Part shown: in pieces, positions 33,517 through 35,122 of the stretch | How the letters are laid out: each line of letters starts with the position of its first letter | How positions within the stretch are numbered: position 1 is the first letter of the stretch | Origin: DASTPP01 sp035762175 | GTDB taxonomy: Bacteria; Myxococcota_A; Polyangia; Polyangiales; Polyangiaceae | Length of the DNA: 35,122 bases | Assembly (NCBI GenBank): GCA_035762175.1 | Contig: DASTPP010000037.1 | Span: 1 to 35,122 of the forward strand | Direction of reading: 5' to 3' | Translations under genes and position numbers: made by a program | The notes under the pieces: generated by a model | What the model was told of the DNA's origin: nothing | The model's input: the letters and a program-made list of their open reading frames with translations, nothing else | The model's database searches: none

Positions 33517-35037
33517 ATGCCGATCACCCCGAGCCGCCGCGCCCTCGACGCCTACCGCGCCTTCGTCGAAACCGACCTCGACGCGCTGCTCGAGGCGCGC
33601 GCGCGGCAAGACCCGGCCGCGAACGCGCTCGCGCTCTTCCGGCGGGCCGCCGCCGAGGTGCCCGCCTACGGCGAGTTCTTGCGCGAGCGCGGCGTCGACC
33701 CCGGGGCGGTGCGGGGCCCCGAAGACTTCGGGCGCCTGCCGCTCGCGACCAAGGCCGACTACGTGCGCCGCTACCCGCTGCCGGCCCGCTGCCGCGGCGG
33801 CCGCCTCGCCGCCGCGGACATGGTGGCGGTCTCGTCGGGCTCGACCGGCGAGCCGACCTTCTGGCCGCGCGCCCTGCCCGACGAGCTCGCCGTGGCGTGG
33901 CGCTTCGAGCAGGTCTTTCACGACAGCTTTCGCGCCGACGAGCGCGAGACGCTGGCGGTGGTGTGCTTTCCGCTCGGCACCTGGGTGGGCGGCCTGTTCA
34001 CGGCGAGCTCGTGCCGGCACCTCGCCGCCAAGGGCTACCCGATCATGACGGTGGCGCCGGGCAACAACAAGGCCGAGATCGTGCGCGTCGTGCGCGCGCT
34101 CGCCCCGCTCTTCGGGCAGACCGTGCTGCTCGGCTACCCGCCCTTCTTGAAGGACGTCGTCGACGCCGGGCTCGCCGAGGGCGTGCCCTGGCGCGACTAC
34201 GGGGTGAAGCTGGTGCTCGCCGGCGAGGTGATCAGCGAAGAGTGGCGCGGGCTGATGGCCGAGCGCGCGGGCCTCGCCGACCCCGCGCGCGACTCGGCGT
34301 CGCTCTACGGCACGGCCGACGCGGGGGTGCTCGGCAACGAGACGCCGCTCACCATCGCCATCCGGCGCTTTCTGGCGCAGAAGCCCGACGCCGCCCGCGC
34401 GCTCTTCGGGCAGGCGCGGCTGCCGACGCTCGTGCAGTACGACCCCTTCGAGCGCTACTTCGAGGACGTGGGGGGCACCCTCGCCTTCTCGGGCGACGGG
34501 GTCGTGCCGCTCGTGCGCTACCACATCTCCGACGAGGGCGGGGTCGTGCCCTACGCGGCGATGCTCGAGCGGCTGCGGGCCTTCGGCTTCGACGCCGAGG
34601 CCGAGGCGCGGCGCGGCGGCGGGCGGGGGGTGCGGCCCTTGCCCTTCGCCTACGTGTTCGGCCGCTCGCACTTCGCGGTGTCGTTTTACGGGGCGAACGT
34701 CTTTCCCGATACGGTGGCCATCGGGCTCGAGCAGCCCGCGACGCGCGAGTTCGTCACCGGCAAGTTCGTGCTCGAGGTGCGCGAGGGCGGGGCGGGCGAC
34801 CCCGAGCTCGGGCTCGCCGTCGAGCTGTCGCCGCGGGGCGTCGCCGAGGCGCCGGGCCCGCTCGCGGACGCCGTGGCCGAGGCGGTGCTCGCGGCGCTCT
34901 TGCGGCTGAACAGCGAGTTCGCGAGCTACGCGCCCCCCGAGCGGCGGCGGCCGCGCGTGACGCTCTGGCCGCCGGGGCACCCCGAGTACTTTCCGGTCGG
35001 GGTCAAGCACCGCTACTCGCGCTCGCCGGCGCGCTGA
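33517..35037 (+). CDS. PaaK-like adenylate-forming enzyme
   Basis: A 506-residue protein of the phenylacetate-CoA ligase-like branch of the ANL superfamily. Residues 106-113 (SSGSTGEP) form the ATP-binding loop after an N-terminal helix set with LPLATKADYVRRY. SLYGTADAG (about 265-273) corresponds to the A5 region that contacts the substrate, and VRYHISDEGGV follows where ligases bind the ribose. Such enzymes activate a carboxylate as acyl-AMP and pass it to CoA or another acceptor. The C-terminal part is shorter and less typical. It stands alone after the operon (122 bp gap), without an acyl-carrier gene nearby. The substrate is unknown. Confidence 0.8.
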   Translation: MPITPSRRALDAYRAFVETDLDALLEARARQDPAANALALFRRAAAEVPAYGEFLRERGVDPGAVRGPEDFGRLPLATKADYVRRYPLPARCRGGRLAAADMVAVSSGSTGEPTFWPRALPDELAVAWRFEQVFHDSFRADERETLAVVCFPLGTWVGGLFTASSCRHLAAKGYPIMTVAPGNNKAEIVRVVRALAPLFGQTVLLGYPPFLKDVVDAGLAEGVPWRDYGVKLVLAGEVISEEWRGLMAERAGLADPARDSASLYGTADAGVLGNETPLTIAIRRFLAQKPDAARALFGQARLPTLVQYDPFERYFEDVGGTLAFSGDGVVPLVRYHISDEGGVVPYAAMLERLRAFGFDAEAEARRGGGRGVRPLPFAYVFGRSHFAVSFYGANVFPDTVAIGLEQPATREFVTGKFVLEVREGGAGDPELGLAVELSPRGVAEAPGPLADAVAEAVLAALLRLNSEFASYAPPERRRPRVTLWPPGHPEYFPVGVKHRYSRSPAR

Positions 35038-35041
35038 AGGT

Positions 35042-35122
35042 TCAGGGGGTGAAGCAGGTGTTGGTGCCGTCGAGCTGGCGCGTCTGCTTGTTGAACACCC
35101 AGCCGGTGGGCCGGCCCCGGCT
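35042..35122 (-). CDS. C-terminus of an unidentified minus-strand gene (partial)
   Basis: Reading the minus strand from the right edge gives 26 residues ending NTCFTP and a TGA complementary to 35042-35044. The segment (TGWVFNKQTRQLDGTN) has normal composition and sits directly after the convergent PaaK-like gene. Too little is present to identify it. Confidence 0.55.
   Translation of the reverse strand, partial: SRGRPTGWVFNKQTRQLDGTNTCFTP

Overview
The window is very GC-rich, with strongly GC-biased third codon positions, frequent GTG starts and tightly packed genes on both strands. The gene content (Hanks-type kinase with a proline-rich tail, several caspase-fold proteins, many lipoproteins, a DUF4032 protein, an S37 peptidase, an isoprenoid-synthase-like enzyme) suggests a myxobacterium or a close relative. 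This is inferred from content; no rRNA or marker gene is present.

Left part (1-8764). A partial ImmA/IrrE-type peptidase leaves the left edge. Next come a small unrecognised protein and a translationally coupled pair: a class I isoprenoid-synthase-like enzyme and a 142-aa partner. Two large plus-strand genes follow. The first (2717-6127) carries two caspase-fold peptidase domains in one chain, a clostripain-like C11 domain and then a C14 caspase domain. The second (6836-8764) joins a CHAT protease domain, a probable membrane segment and a formylglycine-generating-enzyme-like domain that lacks one of the usual catalytic cysteines. This pair is the most likely candidate for an undescribed proteolytic signalling or defence system.

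Middle part (8901-17706). These are mainly stand-alone metabolic and stress genes: a glycolipid-binding-like protein, a YceI protein, an S37-type lipoprotein peptidase, a DUF4032 kinase-like protein, the ohr/ohrR organic-peroxide module with a likely operator, a V4R/DUF2378-like protein, and a LysR regulator divergent from an NmrA-like reductase.

Right part (17801-35122). This part is rich in envelope genes: an O-antigen-ligase-like membrane protein, an Amidase_2 peptidoglycan amidase divergent from a monofunctional GT51 transglycosylase, an S9 peptidase, an SPFH lipoprotein, a kinase, and a transglutaminase-like lipoprotein. A three-gene operon with overlapping GTGA junctions (DUF819 membrane protein, SH3/NlpC-P60 endopeptidase, dipeptide epimerase) resembles the ykf murein-peptide recycling route. 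A PaaK-like ligase and the tail of a minus-strand gene close the window.

Non-coding structure is unusually abundant between about 10 and 24 kb. It includes a 21-bp perfect inverted repeat, 36-bp and 37-bp tandem repeats, a nested inverted-repeat element between convergent genes, a 39-bp perfect inverted repeat and an array of about eleven 42-bp units built around a 16-bp palindrome. Two genes, ohrR and the O-antigen-ligase-like gene, have no in-frame stop near the end of their recognisable domains. They remain open far into antisense genes, which suggests either assembly indels or real stop loss.
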